Positions 1 to 15,359 of a stretch of 64,000 bases of DNA are shown here, in pieces. The stretch is from Artocarpus heterophyllus (taxonomy: Eukaryota > Streptophyta > Magnoliopsida > Rosales > Moraceae). Below the pieces are notes generated by a model. That model saw only the letters and a program-made list of their open reading frames with translations, was not told the DNA's origin and did not search any database. The translations under genes were made by a program, and so were the position numbers. The DNA is taken from the NCBI GenBank assembly GCA_025403435.1, contig CM046337.1, positions 9,053,015 through 9,117,014 of the forward strand. Reading direction: 5' to 3'. Numbering within the stretch: the stretch's first letter is position 1; every line of letters starts with the position of its first letter.

Positions 1-16
1 TTGATAAAGAACTTAC

Positions 17-1642
17 TTTTCTGGCACAGCCCCCATGACGAGCTTTCTTATACCATTTTTGTTCACCAAATCCACAATTCCTTTCTGAACTTGCTCGGCT
101 TCAATCGTGATGATGCTTGCAGTAACCTGCACGGTATAGTTTTCAGTAAAGGATGGAGCAAGTAATACAGAAAATTTCAGATTTCCTTCGTAGGTAAATT
201 TCAACATTACATAATATTTTGGATATGAAAACAATTTCCCATTCAGGAATTTCGAAAATTTGCCTTTTATTGTCCCCTGAAAAACTGTATGTATGTTTCC
301 TTCAATAAAATATCCAAACTGTTTTAATCTTTAGGTTTTTACTGTTTCTCCTTTCTTTAAAGCAAAATAAACAGGATTTAAAAACCATTTGGAGAAACAA
401 TTACAATTAAATCACAGTTTTCTTATGCCAGGTGTATCCAGTAAAAATTAATTGATTAATTACGGCATACAATACACAATACTGCCACGTGGGAAAAACA
501 GACAAGTTTTATTATTAATGATTCAGGTGGTACCACCTATTCCTATGCACTGAAAGTAATTAAGGTGTTTGCTCAAATAATTAACAAAGCAACAAAAGAA
601 GCCAAATGCCAAAAAGGAAAAAGAAAAAAAAGTGTACAATAATACATTACTACATGAAAAAAAGGGGACAAGATTTATTAGGAAATATGGATGATTCAGG
701 AGACACCACAGAACTTTAAGTGCTGAAGCCAATTGAGGTTTTTGCTTGAATAATTAACAAAGCAACAAAATGAAGCCAACACATACGTTAGAATTGTTTC
801 AGCAAAAAATAAATAAATAAGTTCATGTAATAAATTTTGAAAGACAAAAAAGCAAACCTTTGCTCTAGAGCAAACGCTTGAGTAAATTTGAAAAAGCTTT
901 GATATTTGTTCCTTCTCATACTTTCTATACGCAGACACCACCTCAGGATTTGCTTGGCTTGCCGGAAGTTTTCCTACTGCGCAATTGAATCATGAACAAT
1001 AGAGTTGTTTTAAAAGAATTTATGGAAAAAAAGTTTTTCACGAAAGTTTGATATCAGGAATTAAAAAACAACGCGCGTGCGCATTTATCACAAAATGCAT
1101 GCAAAATATAAGGCAAGATTCCCAATTTCTTCATAAAAGATTCCCTTTTTTGTCCCATTATGTTCTCAGCCACTAAACGGAGCAAGAAAAAGGGAAAGAA
1201 TTTCACCAATAAAAACATGAAAGGTGAAAAAAAAAAAACAAAAACCACTACAATTCAGATATCCATTTATGGGTATTTATCCCAAAAAAGGAATTGAGCA
1301 AATTTTGCAAGAAACAAAAATACCCATTAAGCCAAAAGAAAAAAACTTACAGATCGTGGGAATGAGCTGAGAAGGCTGATGAACATGAAGAATGCAAATT
1401 TCTTTGCCTTGGAAATGGCTGAAAGTCCAATTGAGCAAGCTCATTGCCTTCTCCACAGACTTCCCAAGCGCCACGTGTACCTTGTTGTTGTTATTCCCTT
1501 CCTCTTCGACGATCTCCGGCAGCTGGGAAGTGCCGGCGCGGTCAAACCCCCGTGGGAAAGTCGCCGGAGAAGAAAACCCAGAAAGGGATTCCGGCAAATG
1601 GGCGTGGGACGTCGGAGGGCACGAAGGCTTTAGGAGCTCCAT
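17..1642 (-). CDS. U-box E3 ubiquitin ligase with N-terminal USP-like domain, 5' part only (PUB32/33/50 type)
   Basis: Three coding exons are visible: 1351-1642 (start codon at 1640-1642), 858-976 and 17-126. Donors are GTAAGT, GTTTGC and GTAAGT, and acceptors are AG. Phases join cleanly (97 codons+1, then 40 codons, then 36 codons+2). The reading continues past the left edge, so the kinase and U-box parts are not in view. The joined N-terminus has a proline/serine-rich start (residues 1-50) and then a universal-stress-protein-like fold: VHVALGKSVEKAMSLLNWTF, LHVHQPSQLIPT, GKLPASQANPEVV, and VQKGIVDLVN followed by LVMGAVPE. In the plant family this domain precedes a coiled coil, a kinase-like domain and a U-box that recruits E2 enzymes. 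The family is confidently recognised. The exact member is uncertain because the C-terminus is missing. The next gene, actin, is on the same strand. Confidence 0.9.
127..857 (-). repeat. Intron 2 of the U-box gene containing an imperfect internal duplication
   Basis: Within this intron, 505-605 and 670-775 are diverged direct copies offset by about 165-170 bases. Both contain GATTCAGG followed by ACCACC/ACCACA, and both contain AATAATTAACAAAGCAACAA followed by GAAGCCAA. Nothing coding is seen in it. Confidence 0.6.
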
Positions 1643-4300
1643 GGTCGCCGGGGCTTTGGAAAAATCGAAATACTATCATGCGGGCAATATATGCCTGGTT
1701 GGTTGGTTCAAGTCAAGTGAGATTTTGGGGAAATTAAAAATGGATTTTTTTAAAAAAATTTTTTGGGTTGGGTTTTGTTTGCTTGTTTTTCCAAAGGAGG
1801 CTTGACCTTTTTTGTGATGACTTGATGGCGATGGAGACTGGAGAAAGAGACTGGAAAGTGTCGTCTCTTCTCCGAGGAGCTCATTCACCGGATGGAAATG
1901 AAGAAGGACTCAAATTCAGATACACATCTTCATCTTTTTCTTTTTCTTTTTCTCTTTTTTTTTTAATTTGCGATACACGTGTTTTTGCTTTGCTCGTGTT
2001 GAACGATTAAAACCGAAGATTAGACCGCTACAAAGCGCCCTCGTTTAAAAAATAATTTTAACTCTACAGTTCTACCTGCTTTTTAATAAAAATAAATTAT
2101 AATATTAAGTTTTCACATGTTTTTTATTTTGAGCTAAAATGATTTAAACTATTTAGTTTTAACTAGTCAAGCACACACAAAATGTTCATTTTCCTTTTAT
2201 TCGGATTGAAATGGATTCTATCTAAAATTGGGATCACATAAGGCACTGTTTGAAACTTCTTATATACGTTTGTTTTTACGTACTTTTTTTTTTTTATTTC
2301 CACTTGATTTTTACTAAATTCAGTAAGTATAATAATCCTTCCTCATGACAAAACAACCTTTTTTTTTTTTTTTACTTCCCCTTCATTCATAAACTTAATT
2401 TCACTTTCAACCTATAGTTGTTGAAGTAGGTTTCAGACATCTTTAATTTCTTGTTGAGGATTTCCTCGTGATTATCTTCTCTTTATCAGTTTAGTGTCTA
2501 CTTTTCGTAAGAATTTTTTTCTTATGATCTTTAATTTTTCAATGTAAAATTACAACAATTAGAACGACTAAAGAGGTCAATCTGCTATCAATAAAATAAA
2601 ATAAAAAAAAAAACCCACCCCATTAAGTAGGTAAATATCCGTTGAGAGAGACACCAAGAATGTACGTTGCAAGATAAAAAGGCTTAAATTGAAATAACAA
2701 GTGATGACAAAAGTTTCTTTTTCATTTTTCAATATCCTAACAATATCCACAGGGAAAGAGAAAGATAACAAAATTGTCAAGGCATCCTATTCAATTCATG
2801 TCATATCATTACGAAATCAGTAGAACAATAAATTCATTTGAATATAAAATACAAGCGATGCAAGAATATTCTTTTTTAGTAAGGCTATGGTTACATCTCA
2901 CTTGCATATAAAAGGGTTTTTAAAAAAAAAAACCAAAAAATAAAAATGAGGGCAAATGGTAGATTTGTTTGGTAGGGAGCGCGAATGACGGCAGTAAATA
3001 AAGAAACTTAATACCCATGAGCTGATGAATATCCATGGCCATTGTAATATATGAATTGGGTTAAAAATGTTTTTGTAAGTAACGGATTTTAACTTAATAA
3101 AATTTTTAAAAAAATGATCTCTATGAAAATTGTCTAGCGTTTTTATATATTTATTTATTTTCAGGCCAAGATTTGAATCATAATCAAAGTATCATAATCA
3201 AATCACGTCCCAAACTAATCAAAGTAATAATAGGAAGCATTGGTCCTGACGTTATATATTAGTCCTAGTCTTGCATCAGTCGGTATTGTAAACACTAAGA
3301 ATTTCACGCGGTACGTTTCCACCTTCCAAGAGGAAAGTACCTGCAACTTTCACCAGACATTCGGACGATTTTCGTTCAAATCTATTGACAGATTTACTAT
3401 TTTGCCAGATGAAGGGAAAGTGAAACAAGTGACCAGATTAACTGTTTTACAAGGTAAAGTAAATCAACTCTAAGTACTCATGCAAATTCCGGATCCAAAC
3501 AAAAAAAAAAAAAGAAGGAAGAAGAAGAAAAGAAGGTGCATTAAACGATTGAATGATTGATGAAGATTGAAAACCAGCAAGAGGGGAGCAAAGACCCACC
3601 ATTTTTCTCTCACCCACGTAAAAACAAACAGAAGAAACCGAGTAAAGAGTCAAGATCAAAACCCGTCGTTTGTGCCCAACTGGTCATTGGTCGAGGGCAA
3701 TTGCACGTGATCCATGCAAATGCGAAAGTTTTTAACAAAAGAGGCTTTCCAACTGGTGTCTCTAGACCGAGTTAAAAAAATAAATAAATAAATAAGAAGC
3801 AGCAACAACAACAAACAACACGGCAACGTGATTCCATAATATGCAATGTTTTAAGTATCAACAATCCTACACATAGTGTTATAAGCCGCAACTAACAAAA
3901 CAATAAATTCTACTCTAAAAAATGCACTACATATTGAACTAGAACTCATAGTATTACAAGTAATAAGGCTTTAACCTCATAAAAATAAAAAGATTTTTCT
4001 TTGATGAGAAACAATAAGGAAGATAATTTATATTCAATAAACAGAAACTTTTTTTTTTTTTAAGAAAATACTATGCCAAAAAAGATTAAAATTGTGGTTC
4101 AAACCCACAAAACAAACAGGACAAATTGTTAAGATGGATCAGGGAGAATACATTGAACAATATACTGAAAAAAATAATTTTCTATATAATGGCAAATGGA
4201 GAAGGGAACAAATATAAGCAACAACAAATGCACAGAAGTTTTGCTAAGCATTGAACAATGGCTGTTCAACCACTGACTAATGAAAAACAATAATAAAGAG
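1643..4300. other. Spacer between the U-box gene and the actin gene
   Basis: AT-rich spacer with no convincing coding region. The left end should hold the U-box gene promoter, and the right end the actin 3' untranslated and termination region. Pyrimidine tracts (about 1930-1965) and A/T runs are frequent. Positions 3074-3095 resemble one arm of the hairpin element described at 24520-24574. Confidence 0.5.
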
Positions 4301-4413
4301 TTAAATCTCTTCGCAATGAACTTGGTTCAGTATTTCAACAACATAAAGACACGAAAATTTGAGACATATCCGAGAAATAGGACACCACACTTCCATTGCT
4401 CCAACCCGACATA

Positions 4414-6581
<2,168 letters not shown>

Positions 6582-7640
6582 TTTCTAATACCTACAGAAA
6601 CTTATCAAATTAAAATATTTTACGCAGATATATGAAAAAGAAACTAAATATTAAGACAGAAAATACCCGTGAATTTAGTAACTATGAAAATATAAGATAG
6701 ACCATGATTTACTCGATACGCTCAAAGACATTGTTAAGATCATTGGTCCAAACTACCTAACGGAGCAGTAATAATCCCCATATAACACAAGTACCATTTG
6801 AAATTATTAGCAACGAATTATCTCATTTATTGGAAGACAAATGAACAAAATAATTGCATCGCAACATCTCATACAAAATATTTGCACCAGAAGACAATTC
6901 AATCTTTCATTTAATAAATTGATAAAATAAAAACAATTATCTTGATATTTCACAGCACAATCAGCTTTAAGATCCTCAGTTTGCTGACATACATTATTCA
7001 ATAAAACAATATCAAAGAGAATCGGGACACAAACACGAATTACGTGGGAACAAAAAATGTGCCATGAATTATGCAATAACATAACTTCACAGAAAATTGA
7101 ATCTAATCTAAGGCAAAATTAACCACAACAATCCATCAAAATCTCAGATGAAACGGACAATAGTCCGATACACTAGCACGAATCCTTCCAAATCCCAGAT
7201 GGAATATGAAAAAATAACGATAGCATTACATCGAATAAGACAAATTGCAAGAAATTCATCGATATCCGAGGACAATGTGGCCGATCCACATCAAACGATC
7301 GGTCACTCAAACCTTATTCGTACGAAATGAAGAGCCAACATTTTTTCCACAGATCCAACACCAATATCAAATCCTCCAAAAAAGAAATAACTCACAACCA
7401 AATAGAAATTAAGATCCGTAGTAGCTCACACAAAAAGACCAAACAATCACGATTTAGGTCCATAACAAACCGCCATGTTCTCGAAATCTAAAAGAAAGAT
7501 GATACAGAAAATGCTTTCAAGGAGGAAGAGAAATCTCACCTTGGGTAAGATAGAGAAATGCTGTGAACACGAACCTGGAGAGGACAGAGAGAGAGAGAGA
7601 AGAAAAGGGGGTTCTTCGGATCTGTGTTGTTATGTTGCGA
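6582..7640 (-). promoter_or_regulatory. Actin 5' leader: leader intron and non-coding first exon
   Basis: Plant actin genes usually have an intron just upstream of the start codon. Here a TGTAG acceptor at 6592 lies 10 bases before the ATG. A good donor, CCCAAG/GTGAGA, lies at 7539-7540. This implies a leader intron of about 948 bases (6592-7539) and a leader exon from 7540 to roughly 7640. The leader exon is CT-rich on the coding strand (GA repeats at 7577-7600 on the plus strand). A possible TATA element, CTATTTTTTG, lies near 7662-7672. Such leader introns commonly enhance actin expression. The transcription start is inferred, not seen. Confidence 0.7.
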
Positions 7641-10600
7641 AGTGCCCGCCCTTTGGTTCAAAAAATAGATGAAATGAAAACGGAAAGCACGTCGAAATGT
7701 GCGTCAAAGTCGAAATGAAATTCACTTTTAAACCACACTGTTGTCTCCCTCTCCTCCGACTTCCTTGTACCCGATCCGCCCGCCACGTGTCCCTTTTGAT
7801 TTGGGGGTCCTCCCCGCAAAGCCAGGCTGGTTTGAAAATGCTCTGTCAATTCTGCTGTCTGAAGTTACCCATATACCCTCTGTTCTTTTTCTTTTTGTTG
7901 GGGGCCCATTTCTTGGTGCTTTATGATCTGCTTTAAGGAGGTGGCCCAGATGTGAGAGTTCCAAGTCCAGTTTTAAGCCCACTAGCCCAGAAGGTCCTAA
8001 GTCCACAAGCTTAAGTAATAACGCGATTTGCTGCTTTTGCTTTTTTAAAAGAAGGAAAATACGAGAAAATCGAGGTGTAAATTAGACCATGTTTAATGTA
8101 AATATCAATCTTAATATTATACTTGTCATTAAAAATTATAAAAATAAAATATTTATTAAAAATTACAAAAATAAAATATTTAATATTATTTTATTTTATA
8201 TTCCAATGTATTATATTATTTAAAGCAGTGTTATAAAAGCACCAGTATGCTAAGCACCATCCAACGCAATATGGGGCCTACCTTTTGGTAGTGATATTGT
8301 TTAACACTAGTAGTGCCTCTAAACATTTTTATGCTATTGAATATGTCATATTTGTTTTTATCATAATTATTAAACCTTGAAATATTTAAAAGTAAACTTT
8401 TAATATTAAAAAAGTCAATCCACCAACCAATACGAATTAAATATTAAATTTGTTATATATTAAATTTTGTGATAAATTAAACTTAAATAGTAAATTTGAT
8501 ATTGATATATCAATTTAGCATTGCATTAAAGATGCTCTTAAGTAGGATAAAACTTTTGAAAATAAATAAATATATAATAGTGGGGATTTAAACTCTACTC
8601 TTTATAATAAAGTCATCCGTGAATTTACCGCTTAAGTTTGGGTCTACTTATTTCGTCGGCTATTTTACCGTTTCTATTTTTTGTTTACTTTTGCTTTCTT
8701 TTACATTGTGTCGGTTTTGTTCGTAAATTATTGATTTCTTTTAACAGAAATAGTATCTGTGATTCACCTAAAAATTTAAAGAAATGTGTTGTCTTCGCAT
8801 GAAGATTTAATAAAATTTTATGCAATCATGTATAATGCAACTTAAGAATGACAGCATTCTAAGAAAGGGGCACAGTACTATAAAAGTGAATTAAGGGTGG
8901 AAATTTCCATATTTTCTCTCGAAGAAAATCCTCATCTGGCCTTGTTTTGCTTGATAAATTTGATAATATCGATGTTTTTTATTTTGTTCTTGTAAATAAG
9001 AAGAAAAAGAAAATTAAGGTGTTGTTTCGCTCAAAACTAAAACGACCAATGCAATTTTATCATTAATTTTATTACATTAAGACGACACGTATATATGATA
9101 GTCATTTAATTTTACTATGAATAGAAGATTTATTAGTAGGGGGCCAAAATTTTATTTTTATCAAGATTATAATGACACGTAGAGAATTATTAATCTAACG
9201 GGCGCCAAGTCTAATTTATATATATACCTACTATATTAAAATTAAAACTATTATATTAAAAAAAAAAAGGTGAAAGGCTCCTGTCCCGTTGTTGAAAAGA
9301 AAAATGAAAGTGTATAGAAAAGAAAGTATAAAAATATTTAGATTTAAGATGAACATTGATAATTAGTGAATGTTTATCATATATAAGGTTTAAAATTGGA
9401 AAAAACTTCTGTTCAGGGGAAAAAAACACAAGAATGCATTCGAGTATACAAGTAAATACGTCTCACTACATCATTTGGTCAAACTCTACATTAATAGAGA
9501 TAAATGGGATAAGATTGTCTGAGCACAAAAGCTAATTTGTGTTGTTGTTCACCTACTGTTTTATGAATTGTGAAATATATCAATTTATTGAAACTGTAAA
9601 CACTGCTTGTGGATCTTAATATACATATATGTGACGGTCATCAACTCTTGGTATGAAAGTTAAGATAAGATAAGTTGTACAATCTTACATCATCCATATA
9701 CAATAATTTATAAGTAAGAACATCACTTTATGGGATGTTTTGAGTGAAACTCAAGAACAAAACAGTATAAATTTAGGCTTAAAATGAATAATATCATGTT
9801 AAGTGCATATGCGAGTGGTTGGCTATTAAGAGTCCACTCTCAACTGACAATTGATCAAAACTGGTGTTTTTAACACCTTCCGTCTAATTGACTGTAAATT
9901 CTCCTTCTATACGGATGAGAAAAAAGGAGAATAATAAGGCACGTGTTCCCTCGTGGTCCTCCTCCCACATGACAGCCCAAATAGTACGGTTTGGCGGGTA
10001 GGGGTAGAAACTTTTGGCCTTACTAATTTCATTAAATTATTTTCCTCCAACACAACGAATGCTCTCTCTGCATGCCAACTTTGATGTTGCCCCCTAACAA
10101 CCCCCACCCCCACAAATAGAGAGAGATATCAAACTAAAGGCGGGATCTTTGCCAATTTGGACTGATCTGATCAATTTCTTTAAACTAAGCTATATTTCCA
10201 TTTTGCTATAATAAGTCATGGTTTGGTCAATCCCAAAGACTTTCTTTTGTTTGGTTTGTGCAATTAGTGAGATTTGAATTTGGGATATCACATATGATTT
10301 TTGAGGTCGTAAGTACAATAAATTATTAGGAGGATGAAATTCGGATTTTTATTTCTTCTTTTCCTTTTAATAGCGCACCAAGCGACACAAGTCTTAGAGG
10401 AGGAAATAATCTTTGTATGTTCCTGATATTGAAATCATTCTTCCTCGTATTTTTACCCACATATGTGAATTATATATATATATATATTTTGCATACATGA
10501 TCAAAGAATAAAGCAAAAGTATATATGGAAACGTTTATTCCTTTGGCTGACCAGCAATAGTAAAAGCCAAATCAGGATAAGAGACATGTCTACATGTTTT

Positions 10601-11438
10601 TGGCTTCTTAAGTCTAAAAGTTGTTTTTTGTAAGGGTTTGAATGAACTGTTAGAAAAGCTTTTGTTCTCTAAGAGTGCTTATTGTCAAAGTCACAAAATA
10701 TAACTTCTCAAAAAAACATACCTAAAATAGACTTGAAACTTATCAATAATATAGTATAAGCTTAAGTATAACATTTTTGTAACTTTTAAAAATAATTGAA
10801 ACTATTTTGATTTATTAAAGCTCTTTAAAAATATTATTTCAAATACTTACTTAAAAGTTATAGTTTTTGTTTCTCTTCTTCTACTGACTAAAAACACAAA
10901 CAAAAACTACGCCAAGCAGGCCTAGGATATGAGATACGGTACTGCCTTTGGTCGGCTACTAAGCTCAAGGAAAAGTTGCACGACTCGATCATTTGTACAT
11001 TTGACATCAATAATATCGTGCTTATAATTATTATTAATCTTGACTTACAATCAAACTATGTTCATAAGCATTTTCGAAGAAAGATAAAGTCATATTATTG
11101 CTTCTATAGTTCTAATAGCTTGTGTAGAGGGTAAGGTAAACATTGCTTATATTTAGGATGCGTACATAATACTTATAATTTTATATACTCTTATCATTCA
11201 TCAATACTCATGAAACTAATAAAGTATAGAATAAGACAATTGCACTCAATTTTTCAGCTTATTGAACATAACGCGGAGCTGATGTATGAGGCTATGGCTA
11301 TAGTGGTTGTTATTTAGTTGCATCATCATTTATCTTTGTCGATCAATGTCTTATCTTTAATTTTTATATTTGTTTACATTTATTTTTTTTTAGTATTGTT
11401 TAAGTGACTATTTTAATTAATTGTTATCGTTGCTTGCG

Positions 11439-11719
11439 GGGGGATTTTGAGAAATGGCTTTAAGAAAAAGCCATTTTGAACAAATGGCCTCTCTTTTTTT
11501 TTGGGCCAAAAAACAAGCTTTTTGGATAGAAAAACAGCTCCAGTTTTTTTTTTCTTCATCCTGTTGAGGTTCCTTTCCTCACTACAATTCTTTAAATCTT
11601 TTTTTTGAAAAAAACTAGAACAGTTTTCCTGCCCAAAAAAACCTATTTTTTAGTGCAAAAAAAGAAGAGGCCATTTGTCCAATTGGAATTTTTTTTTGGC
11701 CCTTTTTTCAAATTTTCCC
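11439..11719. mobile_element. Foldback MITE of 281 bp with TTGCG target duplication
   Basis: The two halves form an imperfect inverted repeat of about 120 bases each. ACAAATGGCCTCT at 11489-11501 is matched in reverse by AGAGGCCATTTGT at about 11668-11680. The outer ends are GGGGGATTTTGAG and CAAATTTTCCC. Immediately outside, TTGCG occurs at 11434-11438 and again at 11720-11724, consistent with a 5-bp target-site duplication. It has no coding capacity. The superfamily is uncertain. Confidence 0.65.
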
Positions 11720-12016
11720 TTGCGTGTGTAATCAGTTAGTAGTAGTTACTTTGTTATTGTATAAACTAGACTTGAATATTGATATCTTGATTACTAAAGT
11801 TGAGGTTTCACTTAATCCAATGAATTTTATCCTTCTAGAATCTCAATTCCGATACATCACAAACTCGTCTCAAACATAATTTCTCTAATTCGCTAAGACC
11901 AAAATCCCCAAAACACCCTAAGTAGTTGTACTTGTCTTTCTTAGAAAAGAGGAAGAAAAATACTAGGGGAACAGATGAGTGAGTACATATAGACAAAAAA
12001 AAAGAAGAAAGAGCAC

Positions 12017-12018
<2 letters not shown>

Positions 12019-12048
<30 letters not shown>
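12019..12048. repeat. (TA)n microsatellite
   Basis: About 15 TA dinucleotide units run uninterrupted in spacer DNA. Confidence 0.9.
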
Positions 12049-12056
<8 letters not shown>

Positions 12057-13181
12057 AAGAGAAGGGTTTAAATTGGAGGGAGAGATGATTGTTGTAGATG
12101 GGACATGATGATCGGAGATGGGAAGCAAAATCATTAAGCATGAGCATGAAATGTAATTATGTGCCATGAGAGTGTGTTCCACTTCTTTATTTTTTATTTT
12201 AGTTTCATATCCCTTCGCTATCATAACTCCTTTCTTCAATCTGTTAATAAATTATCGTATCATCACCACCCATTTCTCAAGTAACCAATATATACATAAC
12301 ACATATACATAAGACAGGGTCTGAGGTAATTGCAAATCTGAATCTTTATGTCCCAAGTATTTTCAATTCCATCCCCTAAAGGTATTGACAACTAGGACGC
12401 AAAGCAAGGACAGAGAGCCACCCAATGGGGCAAGTTTGAAAATTTTCGGAACAGACTGGGTGAAATTTGCAATTGAACTAAGATGGCTGGGTGAAAAAGT
12501 GAGAGAAAAGATCACCAGCTAGAAAGAAAAGCAACACGGTTTGTGGTCCTAGAACTTGGAGCTCTCTTTTATCATGTGCGGGGGAACCAAGATGTGGTGA
12601 AATCCAAGCAATCCAATTGGGTCCCTTTCACTTTCCAGTCTAGCTATACACAGAACGGCACTGATCATATCGTCGTTTTATCATATCGGGGAGAATGAGA
12701 TGATATGTTTTCATTCATGTGTAGCACTGGACAAATGTTAATAATCTACTTCGCAACGAGAAAAAACATATCCCTGATCATTTTTGGTGGGTGCTGGGAA
12801 ATAGTTTTTTTTTTTTTTTTTGGGTGCAGAATAAAAGGAAATTAGTAAAATATAAAATGATATTTATTAGCAACTATGCACTTTTTATGTAATTGGAGGA
12901 GGCTCTCTCAAACTTCATTTTTTAAACTGGCAATTGTATATGCCATATTTTTTTTAATGTAAAATATGCCATGCTTACTACCATAAAAATTCAAAACTTC
13001 GACTATTATACAACTCCATTATTTATTTTGTAATTTTGTTTTCGTTCTCAATTGTTTAAATTAAATACGAAAAAGAAGGTACTTGAATATTCATTAATAA
13101 ATCAGATCAGAAGCCCAACCTGGCCCTCCATATTCAACGAGGGGAATCCAAAGTGTAATTGCAAATCATATATATTGTTAA

Positions 13182-13205
13182 ATATATATATATATATATA
13201 TATAT
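13182..13205. repeat. (TA)n microsatellite
   Basis: About 12 AT/TA units in spacer DNA with no gene adjacent. Confidence 0.9.
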
Positions 13206-14872
13206 CTATGGTTTCCAGAAGATGAATATGGCGAGCAAAAGGGGACCCATGCGAGGACAGGTGATATAATGCGGCCAAGGCAGCCTTCCAGAGCAACATA
13301 GTGGATTGTCTTCTGCAATCTTTTTTAGCTTTCTTGATCGGATCTGATCATGATCAAGCTTGGTAAATAAGTATGAGCGGTATCACTAGCCATAATATTG
13401 ATCTAAGAAATAATTTCATAATTTGGATCTAATTATACTGAACTTAATGATCTCAAAAGAAAAGGTGGCAGAGTAAATTATAAGTTAAGCTAAATTAATT
13501 CGTTTGTAATGTTATGTTATGAAACGATCCGATGCCATAATTTTTATTTTTTTTTACTAAGAGCCTACCATGAATATTATTTGATAAGCGAGAAATATAC
13601 ATTACATTATACTGGTCTGACACTTTAGCTCTTGGATTAAAAATTATGTAACTCGTTCTAATCAAAGTTTTAGACAATGAAGGATAAATGTCAAGTTTGT
13701 TCTCCAATATACTTATGAGTTTTTAGTGATATTTTTGTATACACAGATACCAAATAATCTCAAGTTATATTAAATTTTTGTCTAAACTAAAATGGGTTTA
13801 GTTATTGATTTTCGAAAAAACATAAGAATAGAAGAAATGGGTTAGTTAAGGAAGCATCATTTCACATGCTTTAATCTAAAATTAAGTAAAGGTTTAGAAA
13901 GAATGAAAAAGAAGAGCTTGTATTTGCAATGTACTGAGGATTTCAAAATAGATCCAGAGATATAAGGTCATACGTTTATCTTATCTGACCAAGTTAAGAT
14001 AATATAAAAATCATTGAATGAGAGAGACATTGAGTTTTTATAAGCCCTAGATATGAAATTTAGTAATAAATTAACATTTGAATTTCAAAAAATATATGGG
14101 TATCCAACGCTCATTCAACCATTCGAGCAATGAAAGGAAAAAAAAAAAAAAAGGAGAAAAAGAGAAGTTTATCTAACCCACCTAAAATAGTACTCGATTG
14201 TTTTTTTTATATTATTTAAAAAAAAAAAAAAAACTTTTGATCAAAGCCCACCTATTACAATACTGGAATAAAAATACCATTGCCAACATGGGCAGTTGCG
14301 AAATCCGAAACATACCATTTGTCCATCACGAAAAAGCCGAAATTAGCTATTGACTTAAACGTCTGCCGGATGCAGCAAAATTCGGCCATGCATGGTTGAG
14401 GCTGATTTGTCCAAAAAAAAAATCATAATTCAGTTTAAAATATATATCAAACAAAAACAGAGAGATTATTTTTTACGGGCCTAACGCATAAAATATTAGC
14501 CGACTTAGAAAGCGTCCAAGTAGAAAATTTTATGGAGAAAACTACACAATAGTTCCTCTTTTTGGTTTGGGAAGAAAAATAATAATAATTCTCCAAATAT
14601 ATTTTCTTTTGAAAAAAAAAATTTATCCGACGAGCTTAAAAATAATATTCGTGTCAAGATCTCGCGAGATATTGGAACATGAGGCCAAAAAACATGCATG
14701 TTCTCACGAAATGGGTTTCTCTGTAGTAAACCACATGCATTGGTTCATCAAAGTTAGTAGAAAACAGAGAAAAAGCGACTGCCCTAAACGAGATTTTCTA
14801 GCTGGCTAGTTTAATGGCTGACTCTTAAAAAAAATAACAAAAACTCATAAATATATCCCACACTCTTTTAAC

Positions 14873-15359
14873 TTAGAGAGAGAAAGAAAGAGAGAGAGAG
14901 AGGAAAGAGAAAAATCTTTCACAACACAGACACGTACAGACAGAGGGATATCTTGCGGATGTTGTGTGTGTATATTTCGCTGCATCGGATCCTTCGCCGA
15001 ATTGGGTTTTTTCTTTCAAACCCTTTAACCTCTCTCTCTCCTCACTCTCTTTCTCTCTCATCAAAATTCAAGAACATCTTGAGGGCTAAAGTCCAAACAC
15101 GCTGAGAGAAACTCACTAACCAACACATAAAAAGGTGGTGAATTTTGATCATGATTGTATTGTTTTTTGCACACCCAACATAATCTCTCTGTCAATTATA
15201 TATGTTCATTTTCAATAAAATTCCCTTTCCTAGGCTATAGCTTAGTAGTTTGTTACTTTTCCTACTTTAGAATCTTGTGCTTGTGTATATCTTCTTCTTC
15301 CTCTTCTTCTCAAATTATACATATTTCTATTTTGTTGTTCTTGTTTGGTCGTTCCTAAA
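14873..15359 (+). promoter_or_regulatory. Putative promoter end and 5' untranslated region of the SMR-like gene
   Basis: GA repeats (14876-14902) and CT-rich tracts (15030-15060), typical of plant 5' leaders, lie just upstream of the start codon. TATA-like sequences are at about 14848 (ATAAATATATCC) and 15127 (CATAAAAAGG), so two alternative starts are possible. Which is used cannot be told from sequence. Confidence 0.4.

Larger units (their letters stand above)
7641..14870. other. Long AT-rich spacer between actin and the SMR-like gene
   Basis: No gene is recognised. The stretch holds the actin promoter at its left end, A/T runs, (TA)n tracts at 12019-12048 and 13182-13205, and a foldback element at 11439-11719. 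The short segments 9900-10130 and 12360-12680 are less AT-rich and were not identified. Open frames here are short and show no family motif. Confidence 0.5.

Noticed and set aside
1379..1805. Plus-strand frames opposite exon 1 of the U-box gene
   Set aside because: Shadows of the minus-strand exon, whose family motifs are unmistakable.
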